This document shows, in pieces, positions 53,988-63,824 of a DNA stretch of 64,000 nucleotides. Source of the DNA: Gari tellinella (Eukaryota > Mollusca > Bivalvia > Cardiida > Psammobiidae); NCBI GenBank assembly GCA_922989275.2, contig OV277861.1, positions 18,252,540-18,316,539 on the forward strand, in the 5' to 3' direction. How positions within the stretch are numbered: the stretch's first letter is position 1; the number at the start of each line of letters is the position of its first letter. The notes below the pieces were generated by a model. It did no database searches. It saw only the letters and a list, made by a program, of their open reading frames with translations, and was not told the origin of the DNA. A program made the translations under genes and the position numbers.

Positions 53988-54835
53988 CTATAAAAACCAT
54001 ATACAATGATGAAGATTACTTGGTAAAATACAGCCAGAGTGGAAGAGTAAAGTTGTTTACATGGCAATCGCGATTTTACTGGTAGGGCACGGAATTACTT
54101 AACTGAGACTTGTCCCTTTTTCGTGAAATTGAAAATTCGACAACCGTAAACTTCCTAAAACACCCCATATAAATGTAACTATCATAGTCTAATTGAACAA
54201 ACTGCTTTTATTAACAAGTAATTGTCTTATGGAATATGTTCAAAGCTGAATGGTAAACGTGTTGATTCTGATCAGACTGTTGAAGGAGCACGTTGATCAG
54301 GTACTACACTGTTTGTGCAGGCATGTTTTCAGTTTAATAACACAACAGATTTGTTGAAATCAACGCAAACTATAGTATCAGTCAGAATAACATGTTGCGT
54401 ATTCGACATTTTGATCGTTATCACTCTCATCTCAAGAAAGCAAAATAGTGCATTTTGACCATGGTGCATGTACATCATTATTCTTGCCCTGCAACACACC
54501 GTCATCTGTGCTTAGTATCAACACACTGCTATATGTTGAGTGTCAACGTATACAACTTTACTCTTCCACTCTGGCTATATTTCACCTTGTAATCTTCATC
54601 TTCATCTTCCTCTTGAGTACTATCTAAGTACATTTTTGTTAGCTCTCATTGAGGGTTTAAATTACATCTAAAGATCTTTCCATTAAGCTGGTAAGTTATT
54701 GACATGTTTGATTTTGAATCTATATGCATGTATTGTCTTGCAGAGTGTTTAGTAGTTAAGCGCGGTTCGGGATAGCTTGAATAGTTTTAGCCCCGTAGGT
54801 ACCCATAACAGCAGCCAATACGTTTACCTGTGATG
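53988..54835 (-). other. Intron with an imperfect local duplication
   Basis: CAGCCAGAGTGGAAGAGTAA (54031) recurs in reverse complement as TTACTCTTCCACTCTGGCT at about 54559, so 54005-54580 is bounded by inverted repeats. A hairpin relic (GATTCTGATCAGACTG) lies near 54263. No exon. Confidence 0.45.
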
Positions 54836-54837
54836 AG

Positions 54838-55134
54838 TTCAGTAAAGAAATCGATGGCCGTCGATGGCCATCGATTGCGAGTTGGTTACCGGTCTGAAAT
54901 ACAGTGGAGAAAACGTTATTATTTCGTTCAAACGAAAACGCATTGCAATGAAATATAGAAAATGACAACATTTTGACAATTCTGACTACCAGTTTTAATC
55001 TGAGTGGCAAACAGTTTGGAGCCTGATCAGACGCCGTTACCCGGCGTCTGATCTGGCTCCAAACTGTTTGCAATGAAAATAATAGTTTAAGCGTAACCGG
55101 GGTTATTTGGAAAGAAAACGTTTTCTCTACTGTA
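54838..55134. mobile_element. Family K element, copy 4
   Basis: Outer left arm CAGTAAAGAAATCGATGGCC with an extra GTCGATGGCC; inner TA-flanked element 54900-55134 (CAGTGGAGAAAACGTTATTA to GAAAACGTTTTCTCTACTG), hairpin loop CGCCGTTACCCGGCG. Confidence 0.78.
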
Positions 55135-55317
55135 CTCTGCACGCTTCGTACGGGGCACCAACTACTACATGTAAGCTAAACAGTAAACAGTGGTATTTGA
55201 ACGTGCTACTAGTGTATGTTGTGGTTGCAAAGTATTTGAAGTATATAATTATTATTATATCAGTACAAACTCGTTAATGTGACAGAATAACGTATTTGTC
55301 CTCCTCTGTATACTTAC

Positions 55318-55371
55318 CGTAACTTTGAGTCGTTTCTGGATAAGCCTCTGTTGTAAGTTCTGCATAATAGC
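55318..55371 (-). CDS. SRCR-ZP protein: linker exon between SRCR1 and SRCR2
   Basis: 54 bases between CTTCCAACAG and GTAAGT; reads G-YYAELTTEAYPETTQSY. Thr-rich stalk, phase 1/1, paralogous to 28282. A family D element begins 34 bp on the acceptor side. Confidence 0.82.
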
Positions 55372-55404
55372 CTGTTGGAAGAAACAAACAAATGTCAACC
55401 TATG

Positions 55405-55738
55405 TATAGTGCTTCCTCTCTACCAACAAAATTGATACACAGATTGTGTGCGTTATTCGGAGGGAGCAGTTATAAGGAACGACATTGCCTTACATTTGCA
55501 AACAACTTGAGTTCAGATCAGACTCCGCTCAATGGATTCAAGCTGTTTGTTATTTGTCATTATTTTTTTTCCTGTCAAAATATCCAAAATGTAAATTTGA
55601 GGAAAACAGCAAACGACAATTTTAAGCAGACGGTATTGCTGCCGTGAAAAGGTTGGACATAATTTAGGGAACAGTGGCAAGCGTTGCTGTAAGGAGGGAA
55701 TCGTTATTCAGTGGCCATTATAGGGAGGGAGCACTGTA
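55405..55738. mobile_element. Family D MITE, hairpin shortened
   Basis: TAGTGCTTCCTCTCTACCAA to TTATAGGGAGGGAGCACTG, TA flanks; core reduced to AGATCAGACTCCGCTC. Confidence 0.75.
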
Positions 55739-55939
55739 CCAAAACAATATGATTGTATACAGTAACAGCTCTCCATAATGACAAGTAAAAAGTAGACTAC
55801 TTAATTATTGCCATTTTAAAATATTTACATTCACCCTGTAAAGTCTTTATGTAATCCTATTAAAAATATGCAGTACATCTGCCGGTAAACCTACAACTAG
55901 AAACTGATTCTAGCCAGTTCGGATTTCCCCCGTGCTATT

Positions 55940-56213
55940 CGTGATTTGATTTGATTTGTTTAGGTTTTACGTCGCTTTCAACAGTATTTCAGTCATATCG
56001 CGACGTCCAGCTAATTACAGGTGGAGGAAGACCCCAGAAGTCTTTTATGCACTGTTTCAGGCACGAATCGGCAACTGGGTAGAACCATCGACCTTCCGCA
56101 AGCCAGCTGGAAGGCTTCCCCACATGAAAAATCCGAACGACCCTACTGGGATTCGAACTCACAGTGGTGAGGAGCTTAGTGATGTAAGTCACAGTGACTA
56201 TACCACTAGGCCA
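55940..56213 (-). mobile_element. tRNA-derived SINE
   Basis: On the - strand it starts with a Pol III A-box-like TGGCCTAGTGG and a B box GTTCGAATCCC (56148-56158). A body with GGTCGATGGTTCTACCC and the conserved TCGCGATATGACTG region follows, and it ends in a (AAATC)n tail at 55940-55957. Layout fits a bivalve SINE with a central conserved domain; exact family not assigned. It is not a tRNA gene because the cloverleaf is not maintained and a tail is present. Confidence 0.72.
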
Positions 56214-56682
56214 CGGATACCCCTATTCGTGGACTTCTTAAAATATACTAGATCTCGCACTTAACACTAAGCTCCCATTCCTCGACGGTCATATGGCGCT
56301 AGCGGAGTGATACAGACCAATAGGTCGTTGCCATCGCGTTGCTATGTGTGTAAATGGATTAAGAAAACAACCGCGACCTGTATTTTTAGAATGTGCTTTG
56401 GCAATAGATATTCAAGTTGCACTGTTATTTGTTTGCCTTGTAAGTCTTTTCCATTCACAGAAAGAATGTTTACTGGAAAAAATCCTGAATTTTAATACAG
56501 TTACAGTACATGTAGTTGGGACTACTTTCTCACCATATTTAGAAACTGGAATGGCTATTACATCGACATTACATCTATCAAACCTCTTTGACCGGTATAT
56601 GATAAATTCTTATACAGAAAAACAAATCTGGCCAATAAACACATTAAATTGACAAGACAGAAAATATAAATATAATTATAAA
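56214..56682 (-). other. Intron, nothing recognised
   Basis: Open frames of up to about 100 codons on the + strand show no family resemblance. Confidence 0.35.
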
Positions 56683-56793
56683 GAATAAACAACATCTTTT
56701 TGCCGCTCATGACGGTATGACTACATTAGCTTCGGACCCCCGAAGCTAATGTAGTCATACCGTCATGAACGTCAAAAAGATGTTGTTTATTCC
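56683..56793. mobile_element. Near-perfect palindrome of about 110 bp
   Basis: AATAAACAACATCTTTTTG and complement outside, GACGGTATGACTACATTAGC and complement inside, loop TTCGGACCCCCGAA. Followed after 12 bp by a C element. Confidence 0.7.
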
Positions 56794-56805
56794 TATAATA
56801 TTACT

Positions 56806-57020
56806 TTAACCCTTAGCCTGCCACTCACGACTATAGCTCCATATGCAAACAGCTTGGATCCGGATGAGACGCCGAGTCACTCGGCGTCTCATCAGGATCC
56901 AAGCTGTTTGACACTCGGACAACATTTTCAGCAATTTTGAGCAACTTTTGAAGCACATTGAAACTTGAAGCAGACGAGAAATATAGCAGACGATAATTTA
57001 TTTGGCGGGCTAAGGGTTAA
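56806..57020. mobile_element. Family C MITE
   Basis: TTAACCCTTAGCCTGCC to GGCGGGCTAAGGGTTAA; hairpin GACGCCGAGTCACTCGGCGTC with arms CAGCTTGGATCCGGATGA. Subterminal GCAGACGATAA block present. Confidence 0.8.
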
Positions 57021-57319
57021 TGGACGTTACAAAATACATTATAAGTGGAGGGGAATGTTAGCACTGAACAGCAACAGATTAACCCAGAATGGCAGTCAAG
57101 TATAACTGACAGTAGTGTAAGCGGGTTGGTTATTAAACAAAAGACATTAAGTAATTAAAGTGGTTGGCGGGTCTACTTGTGTCCTGTCAAATATTATAAG
57201 AAAATATAATGAAATTGAAAAATACCAATATGGACAGTTAAATTCGTTACAATCAGAGCGTCGTTTGTTTTTCTTATCAGATATTTTGGCAAAAAAATCC
57301 TATTTTGAATAAACATAAA

Positions 57320-57605
57320 TTAACCCTTTACTTTATGAACACATATCTGACCGCATTTAATTCATTCTCCCCCTGAAAATAATATTTCCAATCTATCTTC
57401 TATATGTGTCATAACAAATATTCTTCCTCTGACGAAAACATTTCAAATTTATACAGTATTCTATCATGTATTATGCCAAATATTTTTTATATTCTATCAA
57501 ATGATAGCTTATTTAGCAAGCTGAAGTTATAACAGAATGCACCGTAACGAACATTCTGCTTTATTTTTAACCTGATTTAGAGTGGACATGACTGTATATT
57601 TAATA
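57320..57605. mobile_element. Family B MITE, diverged
   Basis: TTAACCCTTTACTTTATGAA left; hairpin AACAGAATGCACCGTAACGA with complement; right end worn. Confidence 0.55.
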
Positions 57606-58847
57606 CTTGAGTAAAGGACATAAATAATAAGGTGTAGTAGTTTACATACAGTGTAGTATATTGTACAGTCAAAACAAGATGTCAAAACAAAAATTATGTA
57701 TGCCATGTTTTCTAGAAATATCAAGTTAAAAAACAAGTGTAAAACTGTTAAAACAATGTGTCAAAGTCATGTTTCTCAAAGTTATTGTCTACAGAATATT
57801 CCCTCTGTTACGGTGTATTTTTGCTCTATTGTTTTATGAGACTTTCTTAACTTTCTTGTTGAGTATAATATAGAAATTCTGAATTATATGTTTAAAGGAC
57901 GATTCTTCAAGCTTTGTGATTCCGAATTCTTTTGGTGAACCATTCCATTAGTATATGAGTTATGATGAGAAAAATAAGGAATATAATTATGTTCAATTAG
58001 ATTTCAGGAATTTGGTTTTAAAATGATATTAATATCCTCGTTGTATTGCATACGACTTTATGATTTAAAGATCATTATACTCACGACAGAAATGAATATC
58101 ATAAAATTATACCCTAACATCTGACACATGAATGTTAGACTCAACTGTGTCAGTCATGTTGCTTTTGTACTTCAACCTCATCGCGGTTTATAATGACCTT
58201 TACTTTCTAATTGCGTAATTGACAATAAAACATCCCAAATGACCCTTGGTTTGGAATGTATCCCATTCGTATTTGATTAATGTGAAATTTCTCTATTTAC
58301 AAACCAACCAATATTCTATCCAAGGAGTCCAGTTATTTAAGCTTTTGTGATTCGAGCTTACACAGTGGAGTATTTGTAGCAATAGAATCGAACATTGCCA
58401 ACGTCTTTTGAAACGAACCTTCAATTTTAATATTTTGTTCCAGATACGTTATAAGCATTGGTACTATATTTATTAGTGATATTACCACTGAAAGAATTCC
58501 CTGTCTGTTTTAGTCAAGATTAAAACAGTACAAACTACACACCCAACTTTAATACTAATAGTTGTAACTTGTGTATATATTCACAAACAGTGTTTGAGGT
58601 TGCATTTATTTGTCCAGCAATTCCAATTTATTTTCTCGCGAACATTTTGGCTGTTACACCTAGACGGATGTTGTTTGTCTGACCAGTCCTTTCAACATTT
58701 CATACAATTGAGTTTGTATTAATCGTTTAATTTAACAAACAGTAATGATTATATAAAACACGTTTTCACACTGTAATCTTTTCCCTATAGTCATAGCAAG
58801 GCCAGCGCTTTAAGTAATTATCATTGTTTGCAGTGTACATTCAACAA
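57606..58847 (-). other. 1.2 kb AT-rich intron, nothing recognised
   Basis: No exon, RNA gene or known repeat identified. Confidence 0.4.
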
Positions 58848-59966
58848 ATGCCTTTCAATATATATATACAATACAATACACTACATAAATAGGTTATTGG
58901 CTTTAAAGATTTTTTCTCTTTATAAAAATGCGAAAACTGGTTTATACCATTAATAATTGATCCTGAAATATTTTCGAAATGTATATGTAGCTACAAAGTA
59001 AAAAACCCGATTAATTTCGATGTATACTAAATAACTAGAAACAATAATTGAGCAGAATATTTAATAGGAAGAATTCGAAAATTTATTGTGATCATGGAGG
59101 TATAAAACAAACTCTGGTCACACTGTATGAAACCCATACTTCAATGAACACAATAAATGTTCGATATATTCCTTATAATTTAATATCACTACTTAATTTA
59201 AGAAAGAAATTAAATGGAGAATTTGACACGAGTGCTCAGTTTTATACACTTTTAAGCCGTAGCTTGCAGTCCCTTCGTCATATTTTACCGTCAGAATGTG
59301 ACGTTGTTTTGTAGAAACGTCAACGCAAATGACGTCAATTTTCGACCTGCTTCATGCGGCGCTTATGGGGAACAGTTGGACATGGTGTTATGAACAAAAA
59401 TACTGGCAATCACAGCTCAGCAAAAGTAATGAAAACAAACAATATTAAATTATTTAGTTATTATGATGAAGTTATCCTAAGATAAGTGTTGTTTTGAAAA
59501 AGCCAATGGCGTTGTCCTGGTCTGAATTGTTGGTCATTGGGCAATACATTGTAAATACAACCATTAATAGTGGAATATAGATCAAACTAAATTGAGTGTA
59601 TGCCTATACCGCATTCATTCAATTAATGCCTTTCAATATATACTATATATATTATATAGGTATTGGCTTTAAAGAGTTTTATTTTTTTTATAAACATGCG
59701 ATAACTGGTTTATACTGTTGATAAGTGATCCTGACATATTTTCTAAATATACATGTAGCTACAAAGTGAGAATATTGTTAAATGTCGACGTATAATAAAT
59801 AACTAGAAACAATTATTCAGAAGAAAATTTGGTTATAATGATGAATTATCATTGGATAAGAGTTGTTTTGAAAAAAGGCCAATGATGTTGTCTTAGTAAG
59901 AATAAGATGTGTTTGTCATTGTGCAATATATTGTAAAATACAACCATAAATAGTGAAATATAAAAC
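58848..59966. repeat. Local direct duplication with internal deletion
   Basis: 58848-59060 and 59456-59580 recur in order as 59625-59826 and 59833-59966 (TGCCTTTCAATATATA; TAACTAGAAACAATTATT; TTGTTTTGAAAAA.GCCAATG). The second copy lacks about 395 bp found in the first. Divergence suggests an old event. Confidence 0.65.
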
Positions 59967-60013
59967 TACCCATTTGAAGGTAATGGATAAATAAGTTTAG
60001 GAATTAATACGAA

Positions 60014-60210
60014 TGCAGTCGACCTTCGATATCTCGAACTCGCTTAACTCGAACTATCCGATAGTTCGACACATGAACTGCATCATTTCAAGCTTTGTTA
60101 ATTCGAACATACCCATATTTCAAAGTTTAAACGTGGCTTTGCCACGTTTTAACTTTGAAATACGGGTTTGTTCGATTTAACCGAGTTCGAGATACCGAAG
60201 GTCGACTGTA
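60014..60210. mobile_element. Family E MITE at SRCR1 exon, best copy
   Basis: CAGTCGACCTTCGATATCTC to GAGATACCGAAGGTCGACTG plus TA, with an inner CCGATAGTTCGAC block and centre AAACGTGGCTTTGCCACGTT. Ends 24 bp from the exon donor at 60234. The ends are of pogo/Tigger type. Confidence 0.87.
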
Positions 60211-60233
60211 TGTCCTTTAAACGTTATTCGTAC

Positions 60234-60397
60234 CACTGCAATGAATACCAACGTCGTCATAGTGGCTACAACTGCCCGTTTGCCATCCATTAAAGCTGCA
60301 GGCACTGATATCGTTTTCATAACCATTACACCGCATATAGTTGAGAGATCTTCCATTGCCTCTTCCAAATCTGCTGTTTGAGAAAACTTCACCATAC
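60234..60397 (-). CDS. SRCR-ZP protein: SRCR1 second half
   Basis: Acceptor TCCTACAG, donor GTACGA. Reads YGEVFSNSRFGRGNGRSLNY, MRCNGYENDISACSFNGW and GSCSHYDDVGIHCSG; four Cys. 164 bases; nearly the same protein as 15531-15694, pointing to a recent domain duplication or gene conversion between SRCR1 and SRCR6. Confidence 0.9.
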
Positions 60398-60454
60398 CTG
60401 TAGGATACACAATTTTAAAAACAAAATATAACTGTGAGGTACATAAACTTGTCT

Positions 60455-60615
60455 TCAGAATCAGACCAGCGCTTATAAAGCGTTTGAGCTGATCGAGTCT
60501 GAGTTCGTTAAGAAGCATTTGATTGGTCAGATTTGAGCCTAGGCTCAAATCTGACCAATCAAATGCTTGAGAATGATTTAAGACTCAGCTGAAACGCTTT
60601 ATAAGCATGGACCCT
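60455..60615. mobile_element. Family I palindrome, copy 2
   Basis: AGCGCTTATAAAGCGTTTGAG outer arm and complement, centre CAGATTTGAGCCTAGGCTCA. Lies 58 bp on the acceptor side of the SRCR1 second-half exon. Confidence 0.72.
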
Positions 60616-61289
60616 GAAGACCTCTACTGTTTGAGGTATTTGCAAACGTATATCGTAGTAATGAATGGAGTCTAGATAAGCAGTTTTGGTCAATATGGCT
60701 GTTAACTTTATTCTATTTAAACCTCGACATTCAATAAGTTAGCACTCATTACTTCTTCGGAAATGGAAATCTGTTTTTGAACAAATGAAAAGACATGAAA
60801 ACGGAAAATGGTATCGGAAGCGAAAAATAGAATATAGAACAACTTATGTATGGAAAAGTTCAGAGCCACATATGTTTGTAAAATTTGTCCATGTTGTAAC
60901 TGAGAGCATATGGTTTGTTTGTTCATCAATACTATCTTTCAAGTAAAATGTACCGAGATTATTCTTTTAGAACTACTTGTTTTTAAATATATGAATTTGA
61001 AAACAATCAAACTACACTCACCCAAAAAGGTTCCTTGATACTGCCTTAAGCCGTTTATAGTTCCCTCTAGACAATCGATTATGAGAAGATTATTAAAAAG
61101 ATTCAAGGCTAAAATACTTTGTAATGAAGTGTGGTGATTTAGGTATCAATGATATTATCCTGTAATTATTTTTGGACTCATTTAAGTGTAAAGGGCGAAG
61201 AACAAAATTAATGGAAAATACATTTGTCAGAATTTACTGGGAAAGCTTGAAAAGGCCGAATAAATTGACGAAATATGTTCATTTCGCAT
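60616..61289 (-). other. SRCR1 mid-domain intron, nothing recognised
   Basis: AT-rich, no feature before the Tc1 relic. Confidence 0.4.
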
Positions 61290-61765
61290 TCATTAACCGG
61301 TATAGCAGCGTCGACCAAGCTTATCCCCAATGTGCTCGATTGGGTCTAAGTCGGGCGACACATCGGGCCAAGGAAACAGGTTAACGTCATTATCTGCAAA
61401 TAAGTATTTTGTACTGCGTGCCTAGTATACGGACGACGGGATCGTATTGGGCGAGAATTTAGTCTAAGACAATTTATAATCGTATGTACATGAACACCGT
61501 ATTGCCAATCAGTGTCGGTTGCTGACAAGAATTGATTACGTAATAATTTGGTCAACGTACTAATTCGGTCATCACGTAACGTTGTAACACGGGCATGATA
61601 GGATCTTGAAACCACCGAAAGATGTTGAACAAATTCCTGAGGTTAACAATGGTATGTTTGGTGCAACCACTCTCCCAGGTGACGTCAGTTACACTTAACC
61701 TCGCCCGTAGCATGCCAACAGCTTGGTTGCGCTCTGCGTCAATTGGACGTGGAATCTTTTGAACT
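61290..61765 (-). pseudogene. Tc1-like transposase relic with catalytic core deleted
   Basis: Reading the - strand downwards from 61760: IDAERNQAVGMLRARLSVTD (first helix-turn-helix), a frameshift, ARVTTLRDDRISTLTKLLRN, then INCLRLNSRPIRSRRPYTR (end of the paired-like DNA-binding region). It then passes to NLFPWPDVSPDLDPIEHIGD and KLGRRC, the C-terminal block with DPIEH near the third catalytic residue. The part in between, which would hold the first two catalytic Asp, is largely missing. No terminal repeats were found. Confidence 0.75.
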
Positions 61766-62194
61766 TAACAAAGTTCTGTTTTTTCGTTCTTGTGCTAATC
61801 GCTTATAAAGCAAGGGCGGTGTAGATACTCTGCCTGAAGCATGTACACCAGTCCTGAGCACGTGCAACGCAATGAAAATGATTTATCCGTTTAGAGGCTG
61901 AGGTAAACCTGCAGGGTCATGCGTGATTAGACAGAGAAAAACCTCGATGATAGTCTAACAATATAATGTAATAAATTAAACATTGTGTATATGAACTACT
62001 TGTACTTATATTTTCTCTAAATAAAAGTGTAAAGGAACTTTGTTTGGTGAGTCGGTTCATTGCTGATTGATGGGGGTAATGTGATCGCCGTTTTGGGGAC
62101 TGTCCTTTATATGTTTATTCATGTTTCATTTCAGATCTAATTGTAGTTATTTTGTTTTTTCTCGATTTTTAGGTACATATATGTTATTTCATGT

Positions 62195-62272
62195 AAAGCG
62201 CTTTTGAACGCACAACCCCTGTGTGAAAAGAGCGCTATATAAATCTGGTAAAATAATAATAATAATGAGTGT
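62195..62272 (+). repeat. Retroposon 3' tail with (AATA)n
   Basis: GTAAAGCGCTTTTGAACGC, AAAGAGCGCTATATAAATC and (AATA)n at 62255-62270. This GCGCTATATAAAT plus short tandem tail is typical of LINE or SINE 3' ends in invertebrates (family knowledge). Confidence 0.5.
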
Positions 62273-62333
62273 ATTATTCATTAAAAGTTAAAAAAATGTC
62301 AATTTTATATCATGATTGCAATAGTATAGATAC

Positions 62334-62487
62334 CTATCACCATTATATTGCCCCAGTTGTCTGCAAATAACTTTAGCTTCAGCATGGCCAAAGTATCTAT
62401 CACAAACTGTATGCCAAGCTCCGTTGTGGTAAATCTCTACCCTGCCAGAGTCTGGATCAAAACCATTTACCAATCGCACGGACACAC
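62334..62487 (-). CDS. SRCR-ZP protein: SRCR1 first half (most 5' visible exon)
   Basis: Acceptor ACATTGAAG, donor GTATCT. Reads SVRLVNGFDPDSGRVEIYHN, GAWHTVCDRYFGHAEAKV and ICRQLGQYNGD; two Cys. It opens with two bases of a split codon, so at least one more exon lies at higher coordinates; signal peptide and any further domains are outside the window or not recognised. With the 22 other exons it gives an uninterrupted frame of about 1016 residues. Role by family: ligand binding or aggregation at cell surface or in secretions. Confidence 0.9.
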
Positions 62488-62587
62488 CTTCAATGTAAGC
62501 AAAATATTACAAACCTTTTCGTTAAGCGACGTTGTTTTAAATGTAGTAAAATTAAGAAGTAGCGAGTACTTGTTCGTGGAATATAAA

Positions 62588-62781
62588 TACAGTCGAAATT
62601 CGATACTTCGAACTCGCCTAAAACGTCGTACCAGTATTTTATAATTCAATTTCGATAGGTCTACATCACTCGAATATACCCGTATTTCAAAGTTAAAACG
62701 TGGCTAAACCACGTTTTAACTTTAAAATATGGATAGTAGGTTCGATCTAACGCGAGTTTGAATTATCGAGTTTCGACCGTA
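62588..62781. mobile_element. Family E MITE
   Basis: TA plus CAGTCGAAATTCGATACTTC to CGAGTTTCGACCG plus TA; centre AAACGTGGCTAAACCACGTT. Confidence 0.8.
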
Positions 62782-62799
62782 ATTAGTACAGGTGAAAAC

Positions 62800-63755
62800 C
62801 ACAGGGACCCGGCACGATTGATTTTTGAGAGAAAAAATGTCAAAAGGTATATATAGAGACAAGGGGTACAACTGATTGTTAGTACATTCTCACCCTATCT
62901 CGACAAAACCGGGTATTTAATAAATAATAATTGATGAAACGACACCCTTTTTGCACTTCTGTCTAGCTAATATAACACCCTTCCATAAAAACATAACATA
63001 AAACCAACTGTAAGCATGCACTTTCAAAAGTAATTGCATTTACTCACAGAAATCAACGACTTTTGGAAAACGGGACAGGTGTTCGTTCACAGCTGAAACC
63101 GCATTGACCGCTACTGTGTGCTTGTTTAGGCGGTAATATCGAACATGACAGTCATACAGTTCCATGGATATCCATTTTTTACACCGATCAAATCTGATTT
63201 ATACTAAACCCATTGCAATACCAACAACAAATTTGCACGTTTTCATCGGCAGTAAAGCTCTTCTTGTACATGTAGGCTTTTTTGGTACGGCAATGATTTG
63301 AGAAGAAATCGGCTTTGATCGGGGTCAAAGATGTATATTTATGGAACTGTATGACTGTCATGTTCGATATTACCGCCTAAACAAGCGTACAGTAGTTGTC
63401 AATGACTGTAACACTCGATTACCGCCTAAACAAGCGTACAGTAGTGGTCAATGCTGTGTTAGCTGTGAACGAACACCTGTCCCGTTTTCCAAAAGTCGTT
63501 GATTTCTGTGAGTAAATGCAATTACTGTTGAAAGTGCATCCTTACAGTTGGTTTCATGTTATGTTTTTATGGAAGGGTGTTATATTAGCTAGACAGAAGT
63601 GCAAAAAGGGTGTCGTTTCATCAATTATTATTCGTGATATGACCGGTTTTGTCGAGATAGGGTGAGAATGTACTAACAATCAGTTGTACCCCTTGTCTCT
63701 ATATATACCTTTTGACATTTTTTCTCTCAAAAATCAATCGTGCCGGGTCCCTGTG
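62800..63755. mobile_element. 956-bp foldback element with 8-bp target duplication
   Basis: Ends CACAGGGACCCGGCACGATT and complement; GTGAAAAC directly outside both ends (62792-62799 and 63756-63763). Arms are about 370 bp left and 420 bp right around a loop of about 165 bp. The right arm has an extra tandem copy of ATTACCGCCTAAACAAGCGT (about 63370 and 63419). 8-bp duplication fits hAT, P or Merlin; no transposase inside. Confidence 0.85.
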
Positions 63756-63824
63756 GTGAAAACGATACAAATAGTTCATTAATCCCTTTACTAAATTGTC
63801 CTGAGTACAATGGTTATATGCCAA

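Noticed and set aside
56136..56213. tRNA gene on the - strand
   Set aside because: A and B boxes are present but the arms do not pair into a cloverleaf, and the sequence continues into a SINE body with a short-repeat tail.
59048..59314. An 88-codon open frame on the + strand
   Set aside because: It spans the boundary of a duplicated non-coding block, and the part inside the second copy is not conserved as a frame.
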